From Ahaetulla prasina (Eukaryota > Chordata > Lepidosauria > Squamata > Colubridae), in assembly GCF_028640845.1 (NCBI RefSeq), contig NC_080540.1, positions 158,432,438-158,496,437 on the forward strand: a stretch of DNA of 64,000 nt, in the 5' to 3' direction. The position numbers and the translations under genes were made by a program. The notes under the pieces were generated by a model. The model had not been told where the DNA came from, made no database searches, and saw nothing but the letters and a program-made list of their open reading frames with translations. Below, piece by piece: positions 10,380 through 20,757 of the stretch (the first letter of the stretch is position 1; the number at the start of each line of letters is the position of its first letter).

Positions 10380-11912
10380 CAGATTTCCAACCTGCAGTCC
10401 ACCTTAGCGGAAGCTGAACAACGTGGGGAGTTAGCCCTGAAAGATGCTCGGACAAAGTTGCTTGACCTCCAGGCTGCCCTATCAACGGCAAAGGACGAGC
10501 TGGCTCGCCTGCTGCGGGATTATCAAGAACTGATGAATGTGAAGCTGGCCCTGGATGTTGAGATTGCTACATACAGGACCCTGCTAGAGGGAGAAGAGTG
10601 CCGGTAAGTACTGACCAGGATATCAGACTCTTTTGCCTATTTTCATGTGCCAAAGACCAACTGCCAAGATTTGAGTTTTGAAGGTGGCTGTCTATTCTGG
10701 TCAGATACAGAATAGACCACAAGACCACTTAGTGCAAAAGACATGGCTGGGGACTTGGACAATCCCTTGAGCCAATAATGTCGGTAGAATTTTTTTTTTA
10801 AAAAAAAAGAACCAATAATGCATAGTTCCAGAGCAAATTATTTGGAATAGCAGAAAGAGAAATATGTTGATACAAAACTAAAGCCAAGAAGGAGATAGCT
10901 TAAATGCTACTATAGGACTGGTTAGAAAACCATGATTTATGGAAATACTACTGTACAGAGCTGTGTGGTTGAATCTCATTATCCCGAGAATATCCAGCTC
11001 ATAGTTAATAACCTGATGCTCTGGCCCTGAATGATAAATTTTGCAGGATTCAGGAAAGACTCCTTGAAGCAGTGGTGAAGTTTAATTTTTTTTACTACCG
11101 GGCGTGGCTTGGTGGGCATGGCAGGGGAAGGATATTGTAAAATCCCCATTCCCTCCCCAATCCTCAGGGAAGGATATTGCAAAATCTCCATTCCCACCCC
11201 AATCTGGGGCCAGCCAGAGGTGGTATTTGCTGCTTCTCTGAACTACTCAAAATTTCCACTACCAGTTCTCCAAACTACTCAAAATTTCCGCTACCGGTTC
11301 TCCAGAACCTGTCAGAACCTGCTGGATTTCACCCCTGTCTTGAAGCTATTTTGAAGCAGATTTGATGCTATTATGAAAGCCCTGAAAATGCTGGGATCTA
11401 TAGAATTTTCTGGACAGTAAAATTTGTTCTTTGTTTCAACGCTTTCTTTTTCTTTTCTCTCTTAGGATGTCTGGCGAGTTTGAAACCCCTGTCAATATCT
11501 GTAAGTACACAATCTAGCATTGAGTTAAATTAGAGAGTGCCTTCATCATCTTGAGTGGCCAAGTCTGATTCCCTGTATCATTTTCCAATCCACAGCTGTG
11601 ATCAGCAGTTCGAGCACCGTGAGTGGTGCAGCAGGAGGAGGATACGGTGTCGGTGGGGGATCTGGCTACGGAGCTGGAGGAGGAGCAGGCTATAGTATCG
11701 GTGGAGGAACCAGTGGATTAAGCCTTGGTGGTGGCGGCGGCGGTCACAGCCACATTAGCGTTGGAGGAGGAAAAGTGAGCCGATTTAGTAGCGGGGGCAG
11801 CTTAAGTGGATCTGGAAGCATCACAGGGGGCGGATACACCTACGGTGGGGGGAGTTCAAGCATGAAGATCGTATCGTCCTCAAGCTCCTCGAGCAAGAGA
11901 ATAATCAGCTAA
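4153..11912 (+). CDS. Keratin A: type II keratin, exons 2-9 (5' partial)
   Basis: A type II cytoskeletal keratin, which forms obligate heterodimers with type I keratins in epithelial 10-nm filaments. Coding joins 4153-4367, 5161-5221, 5991-6086, 7455-7619, 8972-9097, 10383-10603, 11466-11500, 11596-11912 and gives 411 in-frame residues plus a stop. All introns are GT..AG. Residues 1-295 cover the rod from the end of coil 1A ([14 protein letters not shown]) through 1B, L12 and coil 2 to the helix-termination motif ([19 protein letters not shown], close to consensus). The tail (about 116 residues) has Gly/Ser loops such as [15 protein letters not shown] and ends SSKRIIS, the style of epidermal K5/K6-type keratins. 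Exon 1 (head, H1, start of coil 1A) is not within 1-4152, so intron 1 exceeds 4.1 kb. It is followed about 20 kb later by a paralogue in the same orientation. Orthology to a numbered keratin cannot be set by eye. Confidence 0.95.
4641..4727. mobile_element. Short hAT miniature element
   Basis: 87-bp relative of the 3626 element (CAGAGGTCTCCAACC..GGTTGGAGACCCCG) with a perfect 8-bp target duplication TCATATGG at 4633 and 4728. In keratin A intron 2. Confidence 0.85.
4768..5017 (+). mobile_element. tRNA-derived SINE
   Basis: Head GCCTCGGTGGCGCAGTGGTTA with a box A-like start, box B-like 'GCAGTTCAAATCTCACC', and 3' end GCTATTGCTATTGCTA. Other copies: 32897, 51561 and (reverse) 23621. Confidence 0.85.
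5161..5221 (+). CDS. Keratin A exon 3
   Basis: 61 nt, the invariant type II length. Acceptor CTGTTGCAG, donor GTAAAT. It encodes [20 protein letters not shown] with the split Lys codon at its start. Confidence 0.95.
5613..5840 (+). mobile_element. tRNA-derived SINE, CORE/MIR-like
   Basis: Starts GTGTGGGGTAATGGTTAAG and GAGAGCCAGGTTGCAGTCC, a decayed tRNA-like head, and ends with AAATAAATAAG. Intron 3 of keratin A. Confidence 0.6.
5991..6086 (+). CDS. Keratin A exon 4
   Basis: 96 nt. Acceptor TTCCTAAG, donor GTAAGG. It encodes [15 protein letters not shown] to FLRALFDA, coil 1B into the L12 side. Confidence 0.95.
6313..6711 (-). mobile_element. Sauria-type SINE, full length
   Basis: Reverse copy: begins AGGTAAAGATAAAGGTTCC (3' tail) and ends AGCCACTGAGCCACTGCATCC (tRNA-like head). 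Flanked by TAACCCTGAATA and TAACCCTAAATA, a 12-bp target duplication with one mismatch. Intron 4 of keratin A. Confidence 0.9.
7003..7245. mobile_element. Palindromic miniature element, mariner-like
   Basis: 7006-7109 has inverted ends CCGTTTCCCCCCAAAAATAAG and GTCTTATTTTGGGAAAAATACGG; a related half-copy follows to 7245. Class is inferred from end structure only. Confidence 0.55.
7455..7619 (+). CDS. Keratin A exon 5
   Basis: 165 nt. Acceptor CCCCCACAG, donor GTGAGG. It contains the hallmark [20 protein letters not shown] and ends AEAWYQTK. Confidence 0.97.
8150..8586 (+). mobile_element. CR1-type LINE 3' end with intact C-terminal frame
   Basis: Frame to stop at 8506 encodes [39 protein letters not shown]..; ends GGTTGGACTAGAAGGCCTCC and a (GTTAT)n tail. 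Intron 5 of keratin A. Confidence 0.88.
8972..9097 (+). CDS. Keratin A exon 6
   Basis: 126 nt. Acceptor TGACTTTCAG, donor GTAAGG. It encodes [19 protein letters not shown] to SEIENLKKI, coil 2. Confidence 0.95.
9178..9830. other. No feature recognised
   Basis: Keratin A intron 6, left part. An open stretch at 9319-9675 has no recognisable protein similarity and is probably chance. Confidence 0.4.
9836..10279 (-). mobile_element. CR1 LINE 3' end, reverse
   Basis: (ATTT)n, then ACCGCCCTTCTCCCGAAGG, the CR1 3' end in reverse, then the antisense of the ORF2 C-terminus ([20 protein letters not shown]). Ends about 100 bases before keratin A exon 7. Confidence 0.88.
10299..10380. repeat. (TTTC)n microsatellite forming a splice pyrimidine tract
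   Basis: About 20 units of TTTC run without a break into the CTCAG acceptor of keratin A exon 7. Confidence 0.95.
10383..10603 (+). CDS. Keratin A exon 7
   Basis: 221 nt. The acceptor TTTCTCAG is the end of a (TTTC)n microsatellite; donor GTAAGT. It encodes [20 protein letters not shown] through the helix-termination motif to GEECR. Confidence 0.95.
11070..11337. mobile_element. hAT miniature element, family B
   Basis: 268 bp, ends CAGTGGTGAAGTTTAA and GGATTTCACCCCTG, target duplication CCTTGAAG/TCTTGAAG. Carries the family signature CTACTCAAAATTTCCGCTAC. Keratin A intron 7. Confidence 0.85.
11466..11500 (+). CDS. Keratin A exon 8
   Basis: 35 nt, the usual short H2 exon of type II keratins, encoding [11 protein letters not shown]. 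Acceptor TCTCTTAG, donor GTAAGT. Confidence 0.93.
11596..11912 (+). CDS. Keratin A exon 9 (tail and stop)
   Basis: Acceptor AATCCACAG. It encodes the glycine-loop tail [17 protein letters not shown] to SSKRIIS and stops at TAA 11910-11912. Confidence 0.94.
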
Positions 11913-12900
11913 GGTTTCCAAAAGCAGAGGTCACTTCCTGCTTCAAGAAACAGAAGAATCTCTTGTTATCACATACCCCCACCAACACAACATACAGTAC
12001 TTTCTGAAAATCTAGTGTGCCCACAATTTCCCATACTTTCTCTACATTGATCATACAATCCTCTATGTTTACAGGGTAAATGGCCTGTTGGGATGGCGCT
12101 TGTAAGCCTAAGTTATGATTAGGAGGTTGATCTACTATCGCAACCCTTCCAGGATCCAGGTGGATGATCACATACTTGGAAACTTCCTCTCTCTTTTGCT
12201 TTCTAAAAGGATGTATGTATGCATGTACAAGACCAGTGTGTGAGGGCTTCGGGCCCAGTTTTCTCCCTGGCATGCTACTTTTTCCATGAACAGGCATGTT
12301 TTCTGATCAATGACAGGAGCATTTCAATCATGTAATCATCCACCTGCAGGCTCAGAAGTGGCCCATCCCAGAAAGGCAGAAAATGCACGTTGATGTGATT
12401 GTTCTGATTATATGTCTTTCACCACATCTGTCTCTTTACATGCTCTGCTGAATAGACCATTGTAATTTCCCTGCACCCTCCCTTTGTTGGGTTAGTGCTT
12501 CTGTGAATGGAATGGTGCTTCCCATATTGCCTTCCTCCATGTGGTCAGCTGTACTGTTGCATAATTCTGTAGGAAGCAGGAAACATAGCTTGTCTCTTGG
12601 CTTCTCTGCTTCGGTGGCTTTGCATAAGCCCACCTTGTCACAAAGAGAATACACTGAATTGCAGATGAAGAACAGGAGCACCAAACCAGACATCTTACTT
12701 TTATAAGCTGTGTTTAAGGGATCACTTTATTGTACATCCTGTTTTTAAATTCTAATGTACAGTAGTTCATGTGACTATACCATCCTCTAATGTTGTTAAC
12801 GAAAAGCAAAATGCAAGCCTTCCGGCAATTTCCTCATTCACAGTGCAATTCACGGAATAATCTCTTGTCAATAAAGTCTTGTGCTGAAATAAATACTGTC
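11913..12900 (+). other. Keratin A 3' UTR
   Basis: Non-coding sequence between the stop codon and the first good poly(A) signals, about 980 nt, with no recognisable repeat. The end point is inferred from the signals. Confidence 0.6.
12870..12893 (+). terminator. Keratin A poly(A) signals
   Basis: Two AATAAA hexamers, at 12870-12875 and 12888-12893. Cleavage is expected within about 30 nt. Confidence 0.7.
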
Positions 12901-13660
12901 ATTTTTTTACATTAGCTCAAAACCCTCTCTTTTGTTTTGTAGCTCAAATCATGGCACTGCTTCAACCTGTGATTTAGAACCAAATGTGACTTTTGAGCCT
13001 AATTTCACTTGGGATTCCCAGTTCTGATGCCTGGTAACATCTATCCCATTTATCCCATTCCTGCAGCTTCTGCTTACCAGAGAAAAATAAGAATTAGAAA
13101 AACAATAAAAGGAAGAGAGAGGACAGGTAGTGCCAGAAAGGCCAAAATGGGATACACTTGACTTCTGCTCTACCTATTAATTTCTGCAGTGCTTTTCTCC
13201 ATTAGCCAACGTCCCTCAAGAGATGGTCTCTGAGGGAACTTGGCCCTGGACAAAAATAAAATTGCCTATCTTCGCAACCATCCCAATAATTATCCAGGGA
13301 AAGCTCATAAAACAGGCCCAAAGCTAAACTCAAGATAGATCAGTTTGGGAGTTGTCACCTTCCAGCCTCGTGTATTTGTGCTTTCAAACTGCCCTCGTGG
13401 CAGGAAGGGGAGAAAAAATAAAATAAAAATAAAAGCTTTGCTTGAAACTTTGTCCCCTCTTCTCCCTTTCAAATATACTATGAGAAAAGTCAGGGTTTTA
13501 TTATTTTGCATTACCTTTTTACAAATGAAGGAGCCTATAATTAGTTCTTCATGCTTTTAGACACACCATGAGTATCCAAGGCTATTGCTTTCAAGAGAAG
13601 TAGAAACACTGGAGCATTGGCTTTGTTTTTGTGGAGGACATAAGCCGTTCTTTTGGCAAA
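12901..13660. other. No feature recognised
   Basis: Intergenic sequence just downstream of keratin A. Confidence 0.45.
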
Positions 13661-13661
13661 C

Positions 13662-13928
13662 TTTTTTTTTTTATTTGCATTTATATCCCGCCCTTTTCCG
13701 AAGACTCAGGGCGGCTTACACTATGTCAAGCAATAGTCTTCATCCATTTGTATATTATATACAAAGTCAATTTATTGCCCCCAACAATCTGGGTCCTCAT
13801 TTTACCTACCTTATAAAGGATGGAAGGCTGAGTCAACCTTGGGCCTGGTGGGGCTTGAACCTGCAGTAATTGCAAACAGCTGCTGTTAATAACAGACTGC
13901 ATTAGTCTGTTGAGCCACCAGAGGCCCA
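13662..13928 (-). mobile_element. CR1-tailed tRNA-derived SINE, reverse
   Basis: Starts TTATTTGCATTTATATCCCG and GAAGACTCAGGGCGGCTTAC, a 3' end shared with CR1, and ends in a tRNA-like head in reverse (GAGCCACCAGAGGCCC). Other copies: 37792 and 50128. Confidence 0.85.
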
Positions 13929-14069
13929 ACTTCACTATTTCTGGTCAATTCACCTTTGCAAGTTTTTGAAGCACAATCAAGGTTGTAGAATCTGTTTACC
14001 AGCAACAAAAGCAACAGGACCAGATCCATATCAGGCAGGTGCCTACTCATTCTAACAGCTACAGCAGGA

Positions 14070-14324
14070 CAGTGGTGGGTTGCTACTGGTTCTCTCCGAT
14101 TCGGGAGAGCCGGTAGTGGAAATCCTGATGTATGAGCGAATTTGTTTGCTCCACCCATCAATTGGGCCCTCCCACCTGCCCCCGCGCTATACCTACCTTT
14201 ATTCCTTTGTTTTTAGCCCAGCTGTAAGGCGCAGTAGAGTGGATTGCCGTGCCTCTGCTGTATTTGTATTAAATGTGCTTGCATGAAACGAACCCGTGGT
14301 AAAATCAGTTAGAACCCACCACTG
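14070..14324. mobile_element. hAT miniature element
   Basis: 255 bp, CAGTGGTGGGTTGCTA..TTAGAACCCACCACTG, target duplication CAGCAGGA/CAACAGGA. Confidence 0.85.
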
Positions 14325-14332
14325 CAACAGGA

Positions 14333-15250
14333 CCATCGATATCTAAGCAAACATTCCTGGGATTACCTATTTTGAAATTACGATGCAAACATAATTCAAC
14401 ATTGATGCAAACATAACTCAACATTCTTTGGGAATTATTGTGTTCTCAGGATTCAGTGAATACTGTGGAGGAATGCAGACATTCTCTCTTCATATATATT
14501 GACTCTAATTACCTACATCCTTACCCACATTTTAAAGCAATAGAAGCTGTTTTTCCCTAGCAATGTATTCAAATGAGTAAATATATCTGTTGCGGAGATG
14601 CCCAAGGGGTGCGACTAAAAAAAATAAATTAATATGGTACTTGTGACGATGCACTTGTAGCCAACCAACTTGATTTTTTAAAATCTGTGTCACATGTAGA
14701 ACACACAAACACGATTGTACTGTTGCTGTCACCACCTTGATTTTAAAACCATATTTTGGGAACGCTCCTGGTCTGTTGCAGTAGCTGTTTGCTTGACTGT
14801 GTCTACTTCTGTATGCAGATGGAAGTATTTCCCCCCCACCCTATTCTGATGCTGGTGGTATGTAAAAAAATAAATAAATACACAAAGTCTTTGTATATTT
14901 CCTTACATCTCTTGGAGAGTTCTAACATTTCCGGCGTCTTCAATAAAACTGCCTTGTGTACAAACTTTTCCTCCCATGTCCTGCTTCTTTAATACTAGCT
15001 GCAGGAGCAATTTGTATCTGCAAACTTTTTAAAGCCTTGAATTAACAACCAGCCCTTGCTCTGTTGAGAGGGGCTGGCCTTCCTTGAGCTGAGGCTGTGA
15101 TATCTGGTCCTCAGTGTCTATGGAGCTCAGGAGTCCACACCTCCAGGGGCAACTTTGGTGCCGGGTCTAAACAAGATGGCCAATCAGTGCCAGGCTTGCC
15201 AGGGGGCTAGGGGGGATTTAACTGGAATGCCTCCTATCCTCCATTCTTTG
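14333..15250. other. No feature recognised
   Basis: Intergenic; a short CR1 3' tail (GGGGTTGGACTAGAAGACC) follows at 15255-15300. Confidence 0.45.
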
Positions 15251-15361
15251 AATTAAAACATGGGGTTGGACTAGAAGACCTCCAACTCTGTTATTCTATG
15301 AAATATGATTTCTCTTTTTCTTTTCTTTAGAAAATGACATTGTTTTGAGTCAGAGTACGAC

Positions 15362-15540
15362 TATTTTTTTAAAAAAAATTTGTCACAACATTATATACAA
15401 GCACATACAATGAAAGGAAACAATAGGACAGGAACGGTAGGCCCTTTTGTGCACTTATGCACGCCCCTTAATTTTTAAAATTTGTAAGGGGCAATGGAGA
15501 ATAAGGTGATTGAGCCTTTTATTTTCTTCACAGAGGTTAA
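15362..15540 (-). mobile_element. Unclassified interspersed repeat, family C
   Basis: Contains TTTGTCACAACATTATATAC and AATAGGACAGGAACGGTAGG, as at 40195. Confidence 0.6.
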
Positions 15541-15744
15541 CCCTGTGGTCAGATCTATTTCATCAACTTATACTTAAAAAAAAAATCATTTGGCTAATCT
15601 TCCTCTAAAGGATTCAGACTCTGAATTTCAGAGTACCATATTAATACAGTTTTATTTGATGGCCAGGTTGCCAAATGCTCCCCCATCCCTACCACTCTTG
15701 GCTTAGAGATTTCTCTTGATTCCCTACGGAGAAAAAACCTTCAG

Positions 15745-15977
15745 CTAGGGGTGAAATCCAGCAGGTTCTGACAGGTTCTGGAGAACTGGTAGTGGAAATT
15801 TTGAGTAGTTCAGAGAACCAGTAGCGGAAATTTTGAGTAGTTCAGAGAACCGGCAAATACCACCTCTGGCTGGCCCCAGAGTGGGGTGGGAATGGAGATT
15901 TTGCAATATCCTTCCCCTGCCATGCCTACCAAGCCATGCCCACAGAACCAGTAAAAAAAAATTGGATTTCACTACTG
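15745..15977. mobile_element. hAT miniature element, family B
   Basis: GGGGTGAAATCCAGCAGGTT..GGATTTCACTACTG, with CCTTCAG on both sides. It holds an internal repeat of AATTTTGAGTAGTTCAGAGA. Confidence 0.8.
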
Positions 15978-16049
15978 CCTTCAGACATTCAACAAATACA
16001 AGCACAACTCTTTCAGTCTCCCCCCCCCCCACAATATTTCCATTAGATA

Positions 16050-16640
16050 ACAAAGATCTGAGGGAAAGTTCTAATTATGTGCAACTATGTACAGGATGGA
16101 TGACTAAGAATCTCCATAGATATTTAGCTATGCACTTTGGGATGAACATCCTTCAAATGGTGCGGGAGCATGAACAGATTTCCAGAAAAATTGCAGACTA
16201 CAGGAACCATTTGCGCTTCAGTTTGAGATGCAGACAACACAGACTCATCCCTAACAGCCTGTATCTGTGTTCAACAGTGAAGGGTTACAGGACAGAAAAC
16301 ATCCTACAGCCAAGAAGGCTCCACACACATTTGCACTACTCTGGTGATCCTGAGGACACAGATAAACCTCCAAGTGGCCTCAACTCTAACAGACCAGCTG
16401 TCTGCAAGGAATATGAATCCTTCCATTCCCCACCACCATCCAGTCAGAACTGAAGAAGCTTCTTCGATGAGGAGTGAAATGTCTTCAAAGAAAAAAACAA
16501 GGAAGTCCAGTTGCCTCCTGAAAAAGCACCTTTGGGATTCAAACTTCCCAATTCATTTCCAAAGATCAGGGTGGAGAGTGCAGCAATGTGCTTTCATGTA
16601 CTCTTTCATGACTCCACTGCACGAAGACTAGAAAATAATA
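16050..16640 (+). mobile_element. Retroelement remnant, Penelope- or LINE-like (uncertain)
   Basis: A frame ending at 16453 encodes EQISRKIADYRNHLRFSLRC, resembling a motif that I associate with Penelope-like ORFs, followed by the palindrome GAAGAAGCTTCTTC and TGAAATGTCTTCAAAG. Class is tentative. Confidence 0.45.
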
Positions 16641-16813
16641 CCAAATTAGATATCTCTGCAATCAGATGTGGATCAAATCGAATCTGTACTACTTACACAT
16701 CCAAACTCTTCAAAGCAACATTTTCTGTCATATATATACTCTTCACAATATATACAAAAGAAACTTCTCGTGCTCAGTTTTTGGGAATATTTAATCAAAA
16801 ATAACTAGACTGC

Positions 16814-17228
16814 GGTTACCTTCCCACCAAAGGTGGTCCCTATTTTTTCTACTTGCATTTTTTATGTGCTTTCGAACTGCTAGGTTGGCAGAAGCTGGTA
16901 CAAGTAATGGGAGCTCACCCTGTTACATGGCAGCACTAGGGATTTGAACCGTTGAACTGCCGACCTTTCGATTGACAAGCTCAGCGGCTGAGCCACTGCG
17001 TCCGAAAGCAGTTCGAAAGCACGTAAAAAATGCAAGTAGAAAATAGGGACCACCTTTGGCGGGAAGGTATTAGCATTCCGTGTACCTTTGGCATTGAGTC
17101 ATGCCGGCCACATGACCACAGAGATGTCTTCGGACAGTGCTGGCTTTTCGGCTTTGAAACGGAGATGTGCACTGTCCCCTAGGGTCGGGAATGACTAGAA
17201 TGTATGTGTGAGGAAAACCTTTACCTTT
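16814..17228 (+). mobile_element. Sauria-type SINE with inverted 5' half
   Basis: 16814-17003 is the SINE 5' part in reverse and 17004-17228 is the 3' part in forward orientation ending CCTTTACCTTTA. One 11-bp target duplication, AACTAGACTGC, flanks the whole unit (16803-16813 and 17229-17239), so it is one insertion. Confidence 0.88.
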
Positions 17229-17449
17229 AACTAGACTGCATCCCAGTTATATTCAGTTGTAGACTTCTCGATTGGTTGGGCTATGTTGAAACAAAATGCT
17301 CTGAAAAGCAGTTCCAAACTCAATCTATCTCAGAGGAAAGGCATCTGTGCAAAGATGGCCTTTACTTCTTTGTAAATCAAGAGAGGCGTCTCTGTCAACT
17401 GATTGGAGGGTAGCAAACCATAATTTGATCTCTTACCATTACTCTTAAC

Positions 17450-17716
17450 CAGGGGTGAAATGCTCCCGGATTAGATCAGATCGCGTGATCCGGTAGCGAT
17501 CGTGGCCGGTAGTTTGGTGATCTGGTAGTGATGGTGGAGCAATCCGGGTGGAGCCCACCCACCCGGATATCAATACTTCCTGGTTTTCACCAGGAAGTAA
17601 TGTGTTTTTTATCTTCCGTGCATGCGCAGAAGGTCTGTGTGTGCATGTGATGCGTGCACACGTGTACGGCGCTTGCACTTCCAGACCGATAAGGAAGGTA
17701 AGAGATTTTGCCCTTG
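17450..17716. mobile_element. hAT miniature element
   Basis: 267 bp, CAGGGGTGAAATGC..GATTTTGCCCTTG, perfect 8-bp target duplication CTCTTAAC. GC-rich interior with GCATGCGCAGAAG. Confidence 0.9.
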
Positions 17717-18022
17717 CTCTTAACTATCAAGAAAACGAAAGTACGCACAACATGGGGGAGATTCTTTTTCAGATTCTGTAGGAAAGATCACAGCAAACTA
17801 ACTACTGTTTATCTTAAATGGGGAAAAGGGGTGGGGAGAAGGTTAAGATACCATTTGCTTTGTCAACTGAAGCATGAAGATGTCTCGGACAAACTCTATT
17901 TCCATCTTTTTTTTCCCTTTTTTAAAAATTCAAGAGTTAAAATACAAATTCACAAAAAACAAAAAGAACAGAACAAAAGTGCATTAAAAAATAAAATAAA
18001 ATACAAATATATCCTCCTAGTT

Positions 18023-18298
18023 CAGGGGTATCAAACTCAATTTCATGGAGGGCCACATCAATGTTGTTTTTGACCTTTGGGGCCAGATTGGGTGTTGCCA
18101 GCTCAACGTCACTCAAGTGGGAGGAGCTTGTGGTGGCCCAAGAACTCTGCCAGCGAAAATGGGCTCCTAAGCCCTCACGAATTCCGTTTTCAGTAGCAGA
18201 GGCACCATGGGACAGCCCTTTGCTGTTTCCAGGGGAGCCCTGTGAGCCAGTTATAAGCACCCTGCCCTGGCCCCCGGGCCTTGAGTTTGACACCCTTG
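18023..18298. mobile_element. hAT miniature element
   Basis: 276 bp, CAGGGGTATCAAACTC..GAGTTTGACACCCTTG, target duplication TCCTAGTT/CCCTAGTT. Confidence 0.9.
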
Positions 18299-18692
18299 CC
18301 CTAGTTGAATACTAATAAGTATATTATAGTATTAGCAACTTTCCCCTTTTTTGAAACAGGTCTACAATATATAAGTTTCTACAACTCTATTTACCCAAAC
18401 AATTTGACCTATCATCTATCTACTATAAAAAGAAATAGTTAACAGGTAAGTCCAACCAGGGAAACTAACTTCAAAACCCATCAGTTCTTATTTTATTTGG
18501 CTTCCCTAACAGCTGCAGAAAGCATATGGTTATGTTTTAAAGATTTATTAGAGTTACATTCCTGCCTCTAAATAACCCAGAATGAATAGGCATAATGGAG
18601 TCATAAATCCAAAATAGTGGTCTGAATAATCTGCAGTCTTAAAGTACATTTCTCATTATTTGTCATCCTTATTTCCACATATTGTTGTTGTT

Positions 18693-18840
18693 ATTAGTAG
18701 CAAAGACGTGTCCAAACCATCGTGACCGCATGGACAACGTTCCTCCAGGCCTTCCTGTCCTCTACCATCCTCTGGAGTCCATTTAAGCTCACGTGGACTG
18801 CTTCAGTGACTATCCAACCACCTCATTCTCTGTCATCCCA
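18693..18840 (-). mobile_element. BovB-like LINE fragment
   Basis: Contains GGACAACGTTCCTCCAGGCC and CCATTTAAGCTCACGTGGAC, which I recognise from reptile BovB in reverse. Short, so moderate confidence. Confidence 0.5.
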
Positions 18841-20080
18841 CATATTACCATTATTCAAATCCTGGTATACCAACTGAAATTTAATGCACCCCAGAATGCC
18901 CAGGACGATAGTTGGAATCTTTACATTTTGAGAGAATCATCTAAAATGAAAGAAGACCCTTATTTTCTGGACAGCAAACAGCATTTGTCAACAAATAGAA
19001 ATAAATCTCACACCTTTCCTAAATAACTTCATGCCCAATATTAAAAAATGGTGCAGCAATGTCACTTCCTGGGGTCACTATGCACCTGCATACTGTAATA
19101 GCACTCCTTTACTAAATTCAAGATATTGAGCTAATGAAATGAACTCCTTCAAGAAGACTTGGAATTACAGTTTTCATCTGCGAAATTGTAATTTGAGAGA
19201 GAATGTCCATGTTCTTCCCTCAGCAGATCCATGGCAGAGGATCAATTATTTAGAAGACATTAACTCCCACCCCACATTTGCTTCTCCAAAACATCAACAA
19301 TTGGGAGGAACAGGACAGTGATTCAGGTTCTCCATCTTATCTTGGTAATGTATAAAGATCTTCTACCTCAGGATCACAACAGTAGAACTCCCTGGATTGG
19401 CTATGTGACAAGGGAATTGCAGCCTTGTACACCAACATTCGCAGTGAAAGGTGAGAATAGATCTTCTTCCCAGTTCTGAAAATTGAGTTCTGTACTCCCG
19501 TTTTTTAAATACTCCACGCAATATCGAACAGTTGTACGAGAAGTGCGTTTATCATCATATATTTGGAAAAGCCCAATAATAGAGAGACAGATATTTTAAA
19601 CTGTTTTCTTTCCCATTTTGTTCCCGAAACTAGCTTTTTCCATCCTTTGGAATTCTATTCATTGATGGTTGCATTCAAGCGGTTAATGTCGCATCTCCTT
19701 TCGCCTTTGTTATGTTAAAAGCTCAGTCCAAGAAAGAAGGAAAATAACAAAAAAGAGACCCAGCCTGAGGCTTACAGACTAAGTAAACTCCAATATCTGT
19801 TTTGTATATCCTGACAAAGCTTCTTGTGGTTGGATTATCTGACTGTCTTATTTTAAACATGTCAGGTCCCATTCTAAATGTCATCATTATTTGCTGAGAT
19901 CCATAAATGGCCCTTTGCTGGCCCTAATTTCTCAAAATGAGATTTAATGATATATACAGGGTAGCATATTCATGCTATATAAAATTTTTATTATATAAAT
20001 TACATTAAATGTTAAAATTGGCTGCCATGTTCTTTTAACACTTACTTGTTTGTGTTAAACACCTGTATGACCTTCAAATA
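18841..20080. other. No feature recognised
   Basis: About 1.2 kb of AT-rich intergenic DNA without a supported feature. Confidence 0.45.
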
Positions 20081-20757
20081 ATCCCGCCTGGATTATTGCA
20101 ATGCTCTCTACATGGGGCTCCCCTTGAGATGCACTCGGAGGCTTCAGTTGGTCCAGAATGCAGCTGCGCGGGTGATAGAGGGAGTCACGCGTAGCTCACA
20201 TGTGACACCTCTCCTGCGCAGACTGCACTGGCTTCCTGTTGCCTTTCGGGTGCATTTCAAGGTCTTGGTAACCACCTTTAAAGCGCTCCATGGCTTGGGA
20301 CCTGGGTACTTACGGGACCGCCTTCTGTTACCTCATGCCTCCCACCGACCCGTACGCTCCCACAGAGAGGGCCTTCTCAGGGTGCCGTCCGCCAGACAAT
20401 GTCGGCTGGCGGCCCCAGAGGAAGATCCTTCTGTGGGGCCCCCACTCTTTGGAACGAACTCCCCTGGTTTACGCTAAATTTCTGACCTTCGACTTTTCGC
20501 GAACTGAAAACATATTTGTTTGTTCGTGCGGGGCTTTCTTAAATTGTTGAATTTTAAATCTTAAATTTTCTCTCTAGTTTTAATTGGGGTTTTTAGATTC
20601 ATAATTCTTAATTATTTCGGCCATACTGTATAATAATAAGTTTTTTAATTTGTATTTTAACTGTATATTGTTCTTTTTTATCCTGGCTGTACACCGCCCT
20701 GAGTCCTTCGGGAGAAGGGCGGTTTATAAATCCAATAAATAATAATAATAATAATAA
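20081..20757 (+). mobile_element. CR1 LINE 3' end
   Basis: Encodes the conserved reverse-transcriptase C-terminus (LDYCNALYMGLPLRCTRRLQ, HWLPVAFRVHFKVLVTTFKA) with frameshifts, then CACCGCCCTGAGTCCTTCGG and an (AAT)n tail. Confidence 0.93.
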
